A DNA stretch of 64,000 nucleotides, taken from positions 1,178,001 through 1,242,000 of the forward strand of contig NZ_VFSG01000001.1 in NCBI RefSeq assembly GCF_006385805.1, in the 5' to 3' direction. This stretch comes from Streptococcus xiaochunlingii. Its GTDB lineage: Bacteria; Bacillota; Bacilli; Lactobacillales; Streptococcaceae. Below are positions 1 through 10,167 of the stretch, piece by piece (the stretch's first letter is position 1; the number at the start of each line of letters is the position of its first letter). The position numbers and the translations under genes are program-made. The notes under the pieces were generated by a model, which was given only the letters and a program-made list of their open reading frames with translations, was not told the origin of the DNA and did no database searches.

Positions 1-678
1 CGGACCATCTAAGATTTCTGGATGCTTTTGGGCTTGTTCATCGTTGACTTGCTGGAAGATTTGATAAATCTTGTCTAGGTCAGTTTGAGCTGAAATTGGC
101 ATATCGATGAGGACGCGCTGGTTCCCCCGAGAGAGATTGCTGACAACCATAATATTGCGATTGGGTACATAATGCAAGGTCCCATCTGCGTCTCGCACCT
201 GAGTCGTCCGAATGCCCACACTAGAGACGGTTCCAGCGATGGTAATCGGACCATTGGTCAAACGAACGGTATCTCCGACGTCTATCTGACGTTCCAGAAG
301 AATAAAGAACCCATTGACCAAGTCTGATAGGAAGCCCTGTGCTCCTAACCCAATGGCAACTCCGGCAATTCCTGCACCTGCTAAGAGACTGGAGACTGGT
401 AAGCCCAAGATAGAAAGAATCCAGTAGATCAGGATAAAATAGAGGCAGTAATTCAACAGACTCTCTACCAGCCTTAAAATAGTATTCTTACGCGCTTCGT
501 CTTGGCCTACATAATTCAGAGAAGGCTTCAAGATGCGTTTCACCAAACTATGGATTAGTTTTTTTGCAAGAAAAAATAAAACAAATAAAACAGCTAACGA
601 AATCAATTTTGAAACCAATTCATCCATGATCTTGGTCCAATCAAACTGACTGACATAGCGGGAAAAAATATTCTTCAT
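1..678 (-). CDS. mscS: MscS-type mechanosensitive channel (3' end cut by window)
   Basis: Small-conductance mechanosensitive channel of the cell membrane, which releases solutes on hypo-osmotic shock. The reading frame starts at ATG 678 (GAAGGAG about 10 bases upstream) and is still open at base 1, so only the N-terminal 226 residues are present. Visible: an N-terminal hydrophobic helix, a second membrane region, then the glycine/alanine-rich pore helix (LLAGAGIAGVAIGLGAQ), followed by the beta domain (LERQIDVGDTV, PNRNIMVVSNLSR), all typical of MscS. It diverges from sstT across a 149-base gap. The family is certain; the symbol is generic, since streptococci may carry more than one paralogue. 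Confidence 0.9.
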   Translation of the reverse strand, partial: MKNIFSRYVSQFDWTKIMDELVSKLISLAVLFVLFFLAKKLIHSLVKRILKPSLNYVGQDEARKNTILRLVESLLNYCLYFILIYWILSILGLPVSSLLAGAGIAGVAIGLGAQGFLSDLVNGFFILLERQIDVGDTVRLTNGPITIAGTVSSVGIRTTQVRDADGTLHYVPNRNIMVVSNLSRGNQRVLIDMPISAQTDLDKIYQIFQQVNDEQAQKHPEILDGP

Positions 679-767
679 ACCTTCTATCAATCTCCTTCTC
701 TTTTTCTAATGGTTTGATTATATCAGATTTTAACCTTTAGAACCACTAACCTCCTCTTATGCTCACC

Positions 768-796
768 TTGATTTTAAGACTTATCTATCGTATAAT
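768..796 (+). promoter_or_regulatory. sstT promoter
   Basis: TTGATT (768-773), 17-base spacer, TATAAT (791-796). Initiation about 7 bases further on leaves the longer in-frame start at 759 untranscribed, which supports the start at 828. Confidence 0.7.
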
Positions 797-827
797 GGAC
801 GGTAAACTTTCAATAAAGGAGGTCCTT

Positions 828-2045
828 ATGGTCAAACGACTCATTCAAACTTGGAACAAAACCAACCTGATGAAGCGGATTGCAATCGGAATCTTCGTTG
901 GAGCCCTTTTAGCTCTGCTACTTCCTAAAGCATCTGCAATTGGTCTATTAGGGGAAATCTTTGTAGGAGGTTTGCGGGCTATTGCTCCTCTTCTAGTCTT
1001 CGCCCTTGTCGCTAACGCCCTCTCCCAGCACCAAAAGGGAACCCAAACCAATATGAAATCAGTCATTGTCCTCTACCTCCTGGGAACTTTTGCGGCAGCC
1101 TTGGTAGCGGTCCTGGTGAACTATCTCTTTCCTATTACCATTTCTTTAACAGGAACTAGTGCTGAAGGAACTTCTCCCGATGGACTAGGGGAAGTCATCA
1201 GCAACCTTCTCTTAAAAATCGTGGACAACCCGCTCAATGCCCTTATTCAGGCCAATTATATCGGGATTCTATCCTGGGCCGTCGTCTTTGGTGTTGCTAT
1301 GAGAGAAGCGAGTGAGCACAGCAAGGACCTCCTTCAAACCCTGGCAGATATCACTTCCAAGATTGTCGAATGGATCATTAACCTTGCGCCATTTGGGATT
1401 CTTGGCTTGGTCTATACAACGATTGCAGGACAAGGATTTGATGGACTTAAGAGCTATGGCCTCCTCTTACTTCTCTTGGTTGGCACCATGTTCTTCGTCG
1501 CTCTAGTCATCAACCCGATTTTTGTCTACATCATGATTCGCAAAAATCCTTATCCGCTCGTCTTCAAATGTCTACGAGTCAGTGGACTGACTGCCTTCTT
1601 TACTAGAAGCTCTGCTGCTAACATCCCTGTCAATATGAAGCTCTGTAAGGAACTAGGTCTCAACCCTGATACTTACTCGGTCTCTATCCCTCTGGGATCT
1701 ACTATTAATATGGCCGGAGCTGCCGTTACCATTAATACCTTGACCCTAGCTGCTGTCAACACCTTAGGCATTCAAGTCGATTTTGGGACTGCCCTGGTCC
1801 TCAGTATCGTTGCAGCTGTTTCAGCCTGTGGGGCTTCTGGAGTAGCTGGTGGTTCCCTCCTCTTGATTCCTGTCGCCTGCAGCCTCTTTGGTATCGACAA
1901 TGATATCGCTATGCAAGTGGTTAGTGTAGGCTTCATTATCGGCGTTATCCAAGATTCTTGTGAAACAGCCCTCAACTCATCAACAGACGTCCTCTTTACA
2001 GCCATTTCTGAAATGAAAGATTGGCCCAAAGAAAAACGCTATTAA
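828..2045 (+). CDS. sstT: Serine/threonine:sodium symporter SstT
   Basis: Imports serine and threonine with sodium across the cell membrane (dicarboxylate/amino acid:cation symporter family). The 405-residue protein has multiple hydrophobic segments and SstT-type signatures: [12 protein letters not shown] in the re-entrant region, and [13 protein letters not shown] followed by [15 protein letters not shown] near the C terminus. The reading frame extends upstream to 759, but ATG 828 is chosen because AAAGGAGG lies just before it and a TATAAT at 791-796 lies inside the longer frame. It is a single-gene unit ending at a hairpin shared with the convergent symporter gene. Confidence 0.93.
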   Translation: MVKRLIQTWNKTNLMKRIAIGIFVGALLALLLPKASAIGLLGEIFVGGLRAIAPLLVFALVANALSQHQKGTQTNMKSVIVLYLLGTFAAALVAVLVNYLFPITISLTGTSAEGTSPDGLGEVISNLLLKIVDNPLNALIQANYIGILSWAVVFGVAMREASEHSKDLLQTLADITSKIVEWIINLAPFGILGLVYTTIAGQGFDGLKSYGLLLLLLVGTMFFVALVINPIFVYIMIRKNPYPLVFKCLRVSGLTAFFTRSSAANIPVNMKLCKELGLNPDTYSVSIPLGSTINMAGAAVTINTLTLAAVNTLGIQVDFGTALVLSIVAAVSACGASGVAGGSLLLIPVACSLFGIDNDIAMQVVSVGFIIGVIQDSCETALNSSTDVLFTAISEMKDWPKEKRY

Positions 2046-2050
2046 GACAG

Positions 2051-2086
2051 AAAGACCAGATCACACGATTTGGTCTATTTCTTTTT
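2051..2086. terminator. Bidirectional terminator between sstT and the AGCS symporter
   Basis: Ten-pair stem 2053-2062 / 2067-2076 with a 4-base loop, then a T-rich run. The stop codon of the convergent minus-strand gene (2075-2077) overlaps the right arm. Confidence 0.75.
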
Positions 2087-3415
2087 CTTAAAATATCGTT
2101 TGCTTTCCTTTAGAACAATAGGCGATAAGGCTAACAAGGCGATGAGATTCGGCAAGGCCATCAGTCCATTCACAATATCGGCAATGATCCAGACTAACTC
2201 CAACTGAAGAAAGCCTCCTACCCCCACCATCAGGATAAACAGAAGACGGTAATAGGGAATGAGTTTGACACCCGCCAAAAATTCGACACAGCGTTCACCA
2301 TAATAAGACCAACCCAAAATGGTCGTCGTCGCAAACAGGACCAAACAAAGGGTCAGAATGATCCCACCGATGTGGCCAAAGGTCGAAATAAAGACCTGTT
2401 GGGTCAAATCACTCCCAACTTGCCCCACTGTTGTCCACTGGCCAGATACTAAAATAGCTAGACCAGTTAGGCTACAAATAATAATGGTATCGATGAAGGT
2501 CCCAGTCATAGAAATCAAACCTTGCTCCACTGGCTCTTCCGTCTTCGCTGCGGCTGCTGCAATCGGCGCAGATCCCAGTCCTGACTCATTGGAGAAAACT
2601 CCACGCGCCACCCCTTTTTGAACTGCCTCTTTCACCAAGGCTCCAGAAAAACCACCGATAGCCGCGGTTCTTGTAAAAGCACCTTGGAAAACTTGGGATA
2701 GAACGGTCGGCACTTGGTCCATATTCAAGACAATAATATAAACTGTCGCAAAGATATAGGCTGCAGCCATAAAAGGAACCACCTTTTCTGAAACCTTGGA
2801 AATCCAATGAATTCCCCCAAATATGACAGCCGATACAATTCCTGCAATGACCAGACTAGCGACTTGAGGAGAAAGTTGAAAACTAGTCTTCAAAGCGCCC
2901 GTAATGGCATTCACCTGGGTCATGGTTCCAATCCCAAAGAGAGCCACCAAGACACCTGCTAGGGCAAAGAAGATGGCAAGGGGACGCCACTTCTCTCCCA
3001 TCCCGTGAAGAATGTAGTACATCGGACCACCAGAAATGTGACCATTGTCATCCTTGGTTCGGTAGCGAATGGCCAACAAACCTTCTGCATACTTGGTCGC
3101 CATTCCAAAGAAGGCTGCCATCCACATCCAAAAGAGGGCACCTGGGCCACCTGTCTGAATCGCTGTCGCTACTCCGACAATATTTCCTGTCCCAACTGTC
3201 GCCGCCAAGGCTGTTGCCAAGGCTCCGAAGCTAGAGATATCCCCTTCTCCTTGATCTTCTGTAAAAATGAGCCGAAAGGCTTGGGGTAAACGAAAAACTT
3301 GAAGCAAGCCCAAGCGTAAGCTCAGATAAATCCCAGTCCCCACCAAGAGGATCAAAAGGGGAGCCCCCCAGACCACATTATCTACTTGTTTAAAAAACGC
3401 CAACCAATTTGTCAT
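2075..3415 (-). CDS. Sodium:alanine/glycine symporter (AGCS family)
   Basis: Sodium-coupled uptake of alanine or glycine, integral to the cell membrane. The 446-residue protein has about eleven hydrophobic segments and AGCS signatures: GALATALAATVGTGNIVGVATAI near residue 65, GPGALFWMWMAAFFGMATKYAEG, and GVFSNESGLGSAPIAAAAA near the middle. The long leader contains a glycine riboswitch aptamer and an intrinsic terminator, so glycine is the most likely regulated substrate. Streptococcus pyogenes has a glycine riboswitch in front of a gene of this family (established knowledge). Substrate preference between alanine and glycine cannot be read from the sequence. Confidence 0.92.
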   Translation of the reverse strand: MTNWLAFFKQVDNVVWGAPLLILLVGTGIYLSLRLGLLQVFRLPQAFRLIFTEDQGEGDISSFGALATALAATVGTGNIVGVATAIQTGGPGALFWMWMAAFFGMATKYAEGLLAIRYRTKDDNGHISGGPMYYILHGMGEKWRPLAIFFALAGVLVALFGIGTMTQVNAITGALKTSFQLSPQVASLVIAGIVSAVIFGGIHWISKVSEKVVPFMAAAYIFATVYIIVLNMDQVPTVLSQVFQGAFTRTAAIGGFSGALVKEAVQKGVARGVFSNESGLGSAPIAAAAAKTEEPVEQGLISMTGTFIDTIIICSLTGLAILVSGQWTTVGQVGSDLTQQVFISTFGHIGGIILTLCLVLFATTTILGWSYYGERCVEFLAGVKLIPYYRLLFILMVGVGGFLQLELVWIIADIVNGLMALPNLIALLALSPIVLKESKRYFKKKK

Positions 3416-3504
3416 CCTTATCTATTTCTCCTTTTATCATTTGTCTAGCTTTAGAAAGGGATAGCCATCCACTTCCTCCACATCATCCAAGCAATCATCC
3501 AAAG

Positions 3505-3540
3505 AGAAAAAGAAAGAGCACATGTCAAAACATGTACTCT
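3505..3540 (-). terminator. Riboswitch-controlled intrinsic terminator
   Basis: On the minus strand a ten-pair stem (3531-3540 with 3515-3524, one G.U) and 6-base loop is followed by a U-rich run. It lies between the glycine aptamer and the symporter start, as expected for transcription attenuation. Confidence 0.8.
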
Positions 3541-3577
3541 GGTGCTCCAAATAAAAACCAAAAAGGCTTCTATCTTT

Positions 3578-3680
3578 TGCTCTGTCCTTTTACCTGAGAG
3601 TTTGAGTAGAATGCTCTACCTTGCCCCTTCGGTGCCTTTACGGTCTCTCCAGAGTTCCGTCCATTTCACAGTCATAGGAA
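3578..3680 (-). ncRNA. Glycine riboswitch
   Basis: Read on the minus strand the segment holds the conserved glycine aptamer core in order: CTCTGGAGAGACCG, GCACCGAAGGGGCAA, a small stem-loop, then CTCTCAGGTAAAAGGACAGAG. P1 pairs CTCTG with CAGAG. Only one complete aptamer is clear. The upstream stretch (roughly 3655-3710) could be a degenerate partner, or the 'ghost' pairing element seen in singleton glycine riboswitches. A terminator follows at 3505-3540 and the controlled gene is the AGCS symporter, so an OFF switch is the natural reading (inference). Confidence 0.92.
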
Positions 3681-3728
3681 GGCCCTACTTCTGAAAAACT
3701 TCATCCGGTATGATGTTCAATTTGTTCT

Positions 3729-3757
3729 ATTTTAGCATAATTTGAAAAGAAAATCAA
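3729..3757 (-). promoter_or_regulatory. Promoter of the glycine-riboswitch leader
   Basis: On the minus strand TTGATT (3757-3752), 17 bases, TAAAAT (3734-3729). This places transcription start just upstream of the aptamer and gives a leader of about 300 bases. Confidence 0.65.
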
Positions 3758-3798
3758 TATTTTCAGAAACTATCATGAAATAGTACAACTTGGTCCAA

Positions 3799-5217
3799 CT
3801 AGTCACTCAAAGAGAAATGGTTGGTCATCAGGTTACTAGCATCCAACAAGACCTTATCCAATAAGCAATCCGTCGCTTCTTGAATCTGATCACTCATTTC
3901 CTGATTTTCTCTTTCGAAATCAACGGTTTGTCCTGCTGCCAAGGCTTGATCCACTCGTCCAATCCGGGCATGCCCAAGGGCCATAGTGCTTTCTTGGTAA
4001 TCTTCTAAATCTCCAACATGATGACTATAGTGGGCATCTGCCAGACCAGCAATGATTCGATTGGTCCAATAGAAGGAATCTGTCGTCACTTTTTCTGTCG
4101 TATTGGCAAAATAATCCGGTGTCGTATCGACCTGGGTAAAGAAAGGAACGGCCGTATTGAAAGGCATTGACCCATAGCAAAGCCATTGAATCCCGGTTGT
4201 CTCTTGAGGACGATTCGGCCGCAACTGGAGAATGGCCGTCTGGCTGGTCCGGTTAATGCCAATGGTACGGAAGGTCCGACGACTATGACTATCCCCTTCT
4301 AAAGCGTAAGGATCATAGGCTGAATCCTGGTAGTGACTGCTGAGGACATATTTGACATCTTCAATCGTAATCTTGCGGTAAGGTTTTTGACACCAAGGAA
4401 GGAAGAAGGAACGAGGATCTTGCTCCACTTCTGGGTTGAGGAATCGTTGAATATCCCAAGCCCGTGGCGTGTTGTAATGGCGGTCCTTATCTCGTTGGCT
4501 CCCAAAAGCATAACGAGGGTTAAAAGACGAACCGTCAAAATCCAAGGCCAGGTGATGGCGTTCCACAAAATCTTTCAAGTCTGGGTCACATAAAAACTCT
4601 TCCGGGCGATCAAACTCAAAGCGATCACTTCCCAATTGATTGGGATTGGTCACATAGGCATCGTCTGGCACACGGCGGGCCATCCAGTGATGACCACCGA
4701 TGGTTTCCAACCACCAGATCTCATTGACATCGCTGATAGCTACTCCGTTAGACTCATAGGTTCCGTATTCTTCTAGGATTTTCCCCAAGCGAAGCACTCC
4801 TTCTCGGGCAGTCTGGACATAAGGAAGGACCAAGGTCAGCATGTCTTCCTCCCCAATTCCACTTTCCACCAGAGGGTCCGCCCCCAAGACTCGGCTATTG
4901 GTCGTAATGGTCTCTGTCTCACTCATAGCCACATTGTACCGATTGATCCCCGCTTCTCCCCAGATACCATCTTTTGGAATGGCATCTGGAACAGCTGTGT
5001 AACGAACAGGGTTATCTGGCAGGTCTATCTCAAAAGGAGATAGGACCGACCGATAATGACGGGGTTGATCCTCTGGCTGAACAACGATAAATTTCTTAGG
5101 AGTAAACACTCCGTTTTGAGAGTCTTCCGTGCGAGCTACAATGGTTGAACCATCATAACTGGCATCTTTTCCGACAAGTATGGTAGTACAAGAATCGGAC
5201 GAACGATTAGGGGTCAT
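3799..5217 (-). CDS. pepDA: C69-family dipeptidase
   Basis: Cytoplasmic dipeptidase of the N-terminal-nucleophile C69 family (PepD/PepDA type), which completes breakdown of imported peptides. The 472-residue protein has the diagnostic N terminus: Cys10 in [12 protein letters not shown] followed by [11 protein letters not shown]. Cys10 is expected to become the catalytic nucleophile. The substrate-pocket signature [18 protein letters not shown] follows about 100 residues in. The start is ATG 5217 with GAAGGAAAG upstream. It stands alone between the riboswitch leader and mutS2, with a hairpin separating it from mutS2. Exact dipeptide preference is unknown. Confidence 0.9.
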   Translation of the reverse strand: MTPNRSSDSCTTILVGKDASYDGSTIVARTEDSQNGVFTPKKFIVVQPEDQPRHYRSVLSPFEIDLPDNPVRYTAVPDAIPKDGIWGEAGINRYNVAMSETETITTNSRVLGADPLVESGIGEEDMLTLVLPYVQTAREGVLRLGKILEEYGTYESNGVAISDVNEIWWLETIGGHHWMARRVPDDAYVTNPNQLGSDRFEFDRPEEFLCDPDLKDFVERHHLALDFDGSSFNPRYAFGSQRDKDRHYNTPRAWDIQRFLNPEVEQDPRSFFLPWCQKPYRKITIEDVKYVLSSHYQDSAYDPYALEGDSHSRRTFRTIGINRTSQTAILQLRPNRPQETTGIQWLCYGSMPFNTAVPFFTQVDTTPDYFANTTEKVTTDSFYWTNRIIAGLADAHYSHHVGDLEDYQESTMALGHARIGRVDQALAAGQTVDFERENQEMSDQIQEATDCLLDKVLLDASNLMTNHFSLSD

Positions 5218-5255
5218 ATGCTTTCCTTCTTTCCGTTTAAACTGACTGTATTATA

Positions 5256-5284
5256 GCAAAAAGCGTGCCTGATTAAAAGGCACG
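5256..5284 (-). terminator. mutS2 terminator
   Basis: Seven-pair GC-rich stem (5278-5284 with 5264-5270), 7-base loop and U-run on the minus strand. A TATAAT (minus strand, 5255-5250) begins directly after the U-run and is probably the -10 of the dipeptidase gene. Confidence 0.8.
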
Positions 5285-5297
5285 ACTGACTCTTTGC

Positions 5298-7634
5298 TTA
5301 TTTAAAGGTCACAATTGTCGCTCCGCTTCCTCCTGCATTTTGAGGAGCGTACTCGAAGCTTTTGACATGCTTATTGCGACGGAGGTACTTGGTAACTCCT
5401 TCCCGGATGACCCCAGTTCCGATACCGTGGATGATATCGACTTGGGCCATATTATTGAGAAGGGCTTGGTCGATAAAGCTGTCCAATTCTTCCATGGCTT
5501 CCTCATACCGTTTGCCACGAAGGTCCAAGCGAGCCCGAGGTCCATTGGCATTGGAACGTTTGACTACGTGGACCTGGCGTTTTTTCGGTCGAGAAGCATC
5601 TTTTTCAGCTTTCAACAGATTAAATTCTTTTTCTTCCAAGGTCATCTTGATCAGTCCCACTTGGGCTTCCCAACGACCATCCTTGAGCTGCTTGGTAAGA
5701 CTTCCTCTTTGTCCATAGCTGATGACCAAGATCTCGTCTCCGACTTTTGGAGCACGGGCTTTCTTAGCCTGTTTCAAGACCTTGTTTTTCGATAGATCGA
5801 CTGTTTCTGGGGCCAATTTTTTCAACTGAGACTTGGCTTCAATAATTTCATGGGGCTTGAGTTGCGATTTGGCATGAAGACCTTGCAAAATCTGATCGCT
5901 TTCTGCTAGAGCAAGATCCACAATTTCTTGCGCTTCTTTACGCGCCTTGTTGAGCTCTGTTTCCCGCTCTCGGGTCAACTCATTGTACAATTTCTTGAGG
6001 ACGCGGTTGAATTTCAGATTTTCCTGTTCAACATCTCGGATGGACTCGAGTCGTTTGCGACTTTCTAGGGTCTGAGCTTCCAACTTTTCAATGATGCGGT
6101 TGACATCCCGATCCTGATTGGTCAACCCCTGCGCTTGACGAACAATCACTTCTGACAAGCCTAGACGACGCGCGATTTCAAAGGCATTGGAACGTCCTGG
6201 TACCCCCTGCATAAACCGATAGGTCGGACGCAGGCTGTCCGTATCAAATTCCATGCTGGCATTTTGAACACCAAGTGTCTCAATCCCATAGGCCTTAAGT
6301 TCTGGATAGTGGGTGGTCGCCATGGTCTTGATCCCTCGTAAGCGGAGATCTTCTAGGATGGCGATCGCCAGTGAAGCCCCTTCCTGAGGATCCGTTCCAG
6401 CTCCCAACTCATCCAGCAAGACCAAGGATTCCTCATCGACCTGCTCCAAAATAGAGACAATATTGGTCATGTGACTGGAGAAGGTAGACAGGCTCTGCTC
6501 GATCGACTGCTCATCCCCGATATCAGAGAAGATTTGCGTGAAGACAGCTACCTTACTCCCAGCATCTGCTAGGATTGGCAAGCCCGACTGGGCCATTAAT
6601 TGGGCTAGTCCCAGGGTCTTGAGCATGATGGTCTTCCCACCCGTATTCGGTCCGGTAATCACAATCTCTGTGAGGTCTTTGCCAAAGTGGATATCATTAG
6701 GAACAGCCTTCTCAATCAAGGGATGGCGAACCTGCAAGAGCTGAATCTCCCCTTGATCTGACAAGGTTGGAATAGTTCCTTTTCGGTCCTGTAAAAAGCG
6801 ATGTTTGGCCCGAACGAGGTCAATATGACCGATCAGCCAAGCATTGTTTCGGATTTCCCCCGCATGAGGACGAAGGAGGTTTGAAATTTCTTCCAAGATC
6901 CGGAGCATCTCGAAGCGTTCATCTGCACGATGGTTGGCAATATCTTCATTAAGATTGACGACCGCTCGAGGTTCGATATAGACGGTATTTCCACTGGCTG
7001 AAATATCGTGCACCACACCGGCAATCCGATTGCGGTAGGTGTTTTTGACTGGCAAGACATTTCGTCCATTCCGACTCGCTACGACCTGATCAGCCAGCAT
7101 TTCGGACTTGGTCTTCAACAATTCTTGTAAAATGTCTCGCACTTGGTGTTCATTCTCTTGAATCCGTCGACGAATTTTTGCCAAGGTTTCACTGGCAAAG
7201 TTTTCAATAAATCCTGCCTCATTAATGGCATGGAGACTTCCCTGCAACTGTGGAAGGTCGACTAGATTTTCAAATATCCGATCCAGTTTTTCCAAGCGGA
7301 CATTTTCTAATTCATCATAAAAATTTCGCAATTCATGGGTCACGCGCAGGACTTTCTTGACCGCTAACAATTCATCGATATTGAGCGATGTTTCTAGTTC
7401 TAAACGCTTGGTCACTGGACGAATTTCTTGGATGGTGGGCACGCTAAAGTGCGGATGCTCCACAAATATCTGAGCCATATCCGCCATTTCAAGAAAGGCG
7501 GTTTCAATTGCTTCTTTTTTTGTAAGTGGGGCTAATTCCTGCAACTCCACTTCGCCCTGCTCCGTTTGCAAATAGGGCTCTACTAAGTTTTTGACTTTTT
7601 GAAACTCTAAGGTTTCGAGAATTTTTTGATTCAT
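5298..7634 (-). CDS. mutS2: MutS2 (RqcU) ATPase with Smr endonuclease domain
   Basis: MutS-family ATPase. MutS2 was first linked to suppression of recombination and in Bacillus is also implicated in rescuing collided ribosomes (RqcU). The 778-residue protein shows a MutS core and clamp in residues 1-300, Walker A GPNTGGKT near 327, Walker [14 protein letters not shown] near 405, a long coiled coil around 510-620, a KOW-like segment, and a C-terminal Smr domain (LDLRGKR and [12 protein letters not shown]) from about 705. ATG 7634 is preferred over the slightly longer frame at 7646 because GGAG precedes it. Codirectional with cvpA and zapA. Confidence 0.96.
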   Translation of the reverse strand: MNQKILETLEFQKVKNLVEPYLQTEQGEVELQELAPLTKKEAIETAFLEMADMAQIFVEHPHFSVPTIQEIRPVTKRLELETSLNIDELLAVKKVLRVTHELRNFYDELENVRLEKLDRIFENLVDLPQLQGSLHAINEAGFIENFASETLAKIRRRIQENEHQVRDILQELLKTKSEMLADQVVASRNGRNVLPVKNTYRNRIAGVVHDISASGNTVYIEPRAVVNLNEDIANHRADERFEMLRILEEISNLLRPHAGEIRNNAWLIGHIDLVRAKHRFLQDRKGTIPTLSDQGEIQLLQVRHPLIEKAVPNDIHFGKDLTEIVITGPNTGGKTIMLKTLGLAQLMAQSGLPILADAGSKVAVFTQIFSDIGDEQSIEQSLSTFSSHMTNIVSILEQVDEESLVLLDELGAGTDPQEGASLAIAILEDLRLRGIKTMATTHYPELKAYGIETLGVQNASMEFDTDSLRPTYRFMQGVPGRSNAFEIARRLGLSEVIVRQAQGLTNQDRDVNRIIEKLEAQTLESRKRLESIRDVEQENLKFNRVLKKLYNELTRERETELNKARKEAQEIVDLALAESDQILQGLHAKSQLKPHEIIEAKSQLKKLAPETVDLSKNKVLKQAKKARAPKVGDEILVISYGQRGSLTKQLKDGRWEAQVGLIKMTLEEKEFNLLKAEKDASRPKKRQVHVVKRSNANGPRARLDLRGKRYEEAMEELDSFIDQALLNNMAQVDIIHGIGTGVIREGVTKYLRRNKHVKSFEYAPQNAGGSGATIVTFK

Positions 7635-7650
7635 GTTTCTCCACAACAGA

Positions 7651-7680
7651 AAAGGAGGCTGATTTTGGTTTGAGCCTCCC
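7651..7680 (-). terminator. Hairpin between cvpA and mutS2
   Basis: Stem 7673-7679 with 7654-7660 (GGAGGCT/AGCCTCC), 12-base loop and a short CTTTTC tail on the minus strand. The weak tail means read-through from cvpA into mutS2 is likely. Confidence 0.45.
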
Positions 7681-7730
7681 CTTCCTTTCTATAATAACTC
7701 TCATGAACTGTTAGACATGATGAGAAGTGA

Positions 7731-8285
7731 TTACGCACCTAAGATTTTTACAACCCAAAGTTGTTTCAAGAGGCCTGCTGTAAGGGGGCTATGCTGCACC
7801 ATAAATCGAATGAGGAAACTTCCATGAAGTCGATCTTGAATGGCTGCCATGGGGATGGTTGACAAAATCGTGAATCCCATTTGCAGAACAAAGTAGGTTA
7901 CTAGGACAGCTAGCACACCACTGGCAATCTGAAACGGATACTCCTCCCATTTTTCAGGCGTTGGAATCAAGGGAATAAAGAGTCCAATCACTCGACCTAT
8001 CGCATAGACTAAAACAAACAAGATGAAGTAAGCCAAACCAGCGTAAAAAACTTTGTCTAAGTGAAAGAGTTGGTCTGCACCATAAAAATAGCTTTTTGAA
8101 GCTTGTGTTGCACTCGAAAATGGAATCCATAGACTAATGGTTTTTGCCAAGGACTGATAGCCTGATCCTGCGACCAACATGGCCACAATCATGGTTAAAA
8201 AATAATATCCTTGAAGCAAAATCCCTCGTGAATACCCAATATAAAAACTCCAAGCTAGGATGAATAAAATCAGGATTGAAAACAT
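7731..8285 (-). CDS. cvpA: CvpA-family membrane protein
   Basis: Integral membrane protein of the CvpA (colicin V production) family, whose biochemical role is poorly defined. The 184 residues hold an N-terminal hydrophobic helix followed by the family's WSFYIGYSRGILLQGYYF stretch and further segments near 20-45, 75-105 and 120-150. Start ATG 8285 has GGGGAG five bases upstream. It follows zapA by 10 bases and precedes mutS2, an arrangement I recall from other streptococci. Assignment rests on topology, size and neighbours. Confidence 0.82.
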   Translation of the reverse strand: MFSILILFILAWSFYIGYSRGILLQGYYFLTMIVAMLVAGSGYQSLAKTISLWIPFSSATQASKSYFYGADQLFHLDKVFYAGLAYFILFVLVYAIGRVIGLFIPLIPTPEKWEEYPFQIASGVLAVLVTYFVLQMGFTILSTIPMAAIQDRLHGSFLIRFMVQHSPLTAGLLKQLWVVKILGA

Positions 8286-8295
8286 GCAACTCCCC

Positions 8296-8586
8296 TTAAT
8301 TAGATGATCTACCGACTAGGCCATCTAGGGCCTTGCGACGAAAATCTTCCAATTCTTTTTCCTTATCGTCAAACTCAATCTCACGACTCAATTGTGTTGA
8401 CAAACTATTGATTGCTAGTAAAATGGCCAGGGTCTCATCATCAGCAGCTGGCATTTGTTCTTTAATCGCTTCATATTTTTCTTTCGCGACCCGTTCAACC
8501 TCTTCCATAAAGAGATTATCATGATTAGTTGTAAGAGTCAGCGATTTATTACCGAAAGTAAATTTGTATCTATTTAAGCTGGACAT
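8296..8586 (-). CDS. zapA: ZapA-like cell division protein
   Basis: Small cytoplasmic protein that in relatives bundles FtsZ at midcell. The 96 residues show the ZapA plan: a short N-terminal beta region (NRYKFTFGNKSLTLTT), a helix with YEAIKEQ, then AILLAINSLSTQLSREI and a charged coiled-coil C terminus. ATG 8586 is chosen over 8595 because GAGGTG sits six bases before it. First gene of the zapA-cvpA-mutS2 run. Short coiled-coil proteins are easily confused, so family confidence is moderate. Confidence 0.78.
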   Translation of the reverse strand: MSSLNRYKFTFGNKSLTLTTNHDNLFMEEVERVAKEKYEAIKEQMPAADDETLAILLAINSLSTQLSREIEFDDKEKELEDFRRKALDGLVGRSSN

Positions 8587-8738
8587 AAAAATCACCTCAC
8601 GATATTATATCAAAATCTAGCCCGCTTGTCAGTAGGAAAATCCCCTTCCCATAGGAAATACCGAAGCACTAGGACCACGGTTTAACTTTTTTCGACTCAA
8701 GCGTGATACAATAGAGAAAGTAGGAAAGGACGTGTAAA

Positions 8739-9218
8739 ATGACTATCTATGATTTCACTGTAATGGCCCAAGATGGGAGCCCCTTCTCCCTCGAAGCATA
8801 CCGAGGCCAAGTACTCCTCATCGTCAATACTGCAACAGGTTGCGGTCTGACTCCTCAATACCAGGGATTGCAAGAGCTCTATGAGCGCTACCATGATCAA
8901 GGATTTGAAATCCTTGACTTTCCATGCAATCAATTTATGGGCCAAGCACCGGGAAGTGCGGAGGAGATTAATCAATTTTGTAGCCTCCATTACCGAACCA
9001 GCTTCCCACGTTTCGCAAAAATAAAAGTCAATGGGAAAGAAGCCAGCCCCCTCTACCAATGGTTAAAAGAACAAGCTAGTGGTCCCTTGGGCTCCCGCAT
9101 TGAATGGAATTTCGCCAAATTCTTGATCAATCGCCAAGGCCAAGTCATCCACCGCTTCTCTTCAAAAACTGATCCTCAAGCAATTGAAGCTAGCCTAAAA
9201 GAAGTTCTTTCAGACTAA
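8739..9218 (+). CDS. gpo: Glutathione peroxidase (thiol peroxidase type)
   Basis: Cytoplasmic peroxidase that reduces hydrogen peroxide or alkyl hydroperoxides using thiols (glutathione or thioredoxin). The 159-residue protein has the expected motifs: [12 protein letters not shown] with Cys35 in place of selenocysteine, LDFPCNQF as the second signature, and W-N-F in [13 protein letters not shown], completing the Cys-Gln-Trp-Asn active site. SD GGAAAGGA is 8 bases before ATG 8739, and a TACAAT lies at 8706-8711. Relevant to oral streptococci that make and meet peroxide. Real electron donor unknown. Confidence 0.94.
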   Translation: MTIYDFTVMAQDGSPFSLEAYRGQVLLIVNTATGCGLTPQYQGLQELYERYHDQGFEILDFPCNQFMGQAPGSAEEINQFCSLHYRTSFPRFAKIKVNGKEASPLYQWLKEQASGPLGSRIEWNFAKFLINRQGQVIHRFSSKTDPQAIEASLKEVLSD

Positions 9219-9273
9219 ATTTGACTGGTCTTTTTCTGGCCTTTCATCTAGCTTTTATGATACAATAAGGGTT

Positions 9274-10164
9274 ATGGAAACAATTACATTGTCCCCTCAA
9301 AACGAGGACATCCAAGCATTTGTTGGTCAGCACCAAGACCACCTGCTACCTTCAAAAAATCCATATATCCGATATTTTTTTAAGGCTCCTGGTGCAACCA
9401 TTTCGATTTACACATCAGGAAAGGTTGTCCTACAAGGTAATCAGGCCACGCGCTATGCTGCCTTCTTCGGTTACCAACAAGATCCGATAGACCAAGCACT
9501 TGCTGGACAAGACTTCCCCTTAATCGGAACGGATGAAGTTGGGAACGGTTCTTACTTTGGAGGGCTTGCCGTCGTGGCTTCACTGGTCAGCCCGGAGCAA
9601 CATGCCCGCTTAAAAAGTCTAGGAGTTGGGGATTCTAAAACCTTAGATGATCGAAAAATTCGAGCTCTCGCACCGATCCTCAAACAAGAAATCCCGCATC
9701 AGGCCTTACTGCTGACACCTAAAAAATACAATCAGGTCATCGCCTCTGGCTACAATGCGGTATCTGTCAAGGTTGCTCTTCACAATCAAGCCATTTTTTT
9801 GCTCTTGCAACAAGGGGCAAAAGCTCAAAAGATTGTAGTCGATGCCTTTACGACCAAGAAAAACTATGATCGCTATGTTCAAGCAGAAGCGAATCAGGTC
9901 CCACAAGTCGTCACCCTAGAAGAGAAGGCCGAAGGAAAATACTTGGCAGTAGCTGTGAGTTCCATTATTGCCCGTGACCTCTTCCTCCAAAATCTGGAAG
10001 ATTTGAGTCAAGAACTCGGCTACACCCTTCCTAGTGGGGCTGGTGCGCCCTCAGACAAGGTAGCTGCTCAACTATTAAAGGCCTATGGCATTCAAGCCCT
10101 TGACTACAGTGCCAAACTTCATTTTAAAAATACAGAAAAAGCAAAAAAATTGATAGAAAGATAA
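9274..10164 (+). CDS. rnhC: Ribonuclease HIII
   Basis: Cleaves the RNA strand of RNA:DNA hybrids (R-loops, primers) in the cytoplasm. At 296 residues the length is typical for RNase HIII. The N-terminal ~80 residues form the TBP-like substrate-binding domain, followed by the catalytic core opening with [13 protein letters not shown] (Asp-Glu catalytic pair) and later [10 protein letters not shown], and [27 protein letters not shown] element ends about 10 bases before ATG 9274, so the leader is very short. Only 3 bases separate it from lepB, suggesting co-transcription. Confidence 0.95.
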   Translation: METITLSPQNEDIQAFVGQHQDHLLPSKNPYIRYFFKAPGATISIYTSGKVVLQGNQATRYAAFFGYQQDPIDQALAGQDFPLIGTDEVGNGSYFGGLAVVASLVSPEQHARLKSLGVGDSKTLDDRKIRALAPILKQEIPHQALLLTPKKYNQVIASGYNAVSVKVALHNQAIFLLLQQGAKAQKIVVDAFTTKKNYDRYVQAEANQVPQVVTLEEKAEGKYLAVAVSSIIARDLFLQNLEDLSQELGYTLPSGAGAPSDKVAAQLLKAYGIQALDYSAKLHFKNTEKAKKLIER

Positions 10165-10167
10165 AGC

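Noticed and set aside
759..827. Upstream start of sstT at 759
   Set aside because: It precedes the -10 at 791-796 and lacks a ribosome binding site; ATG 828 has AAAGGAGG.
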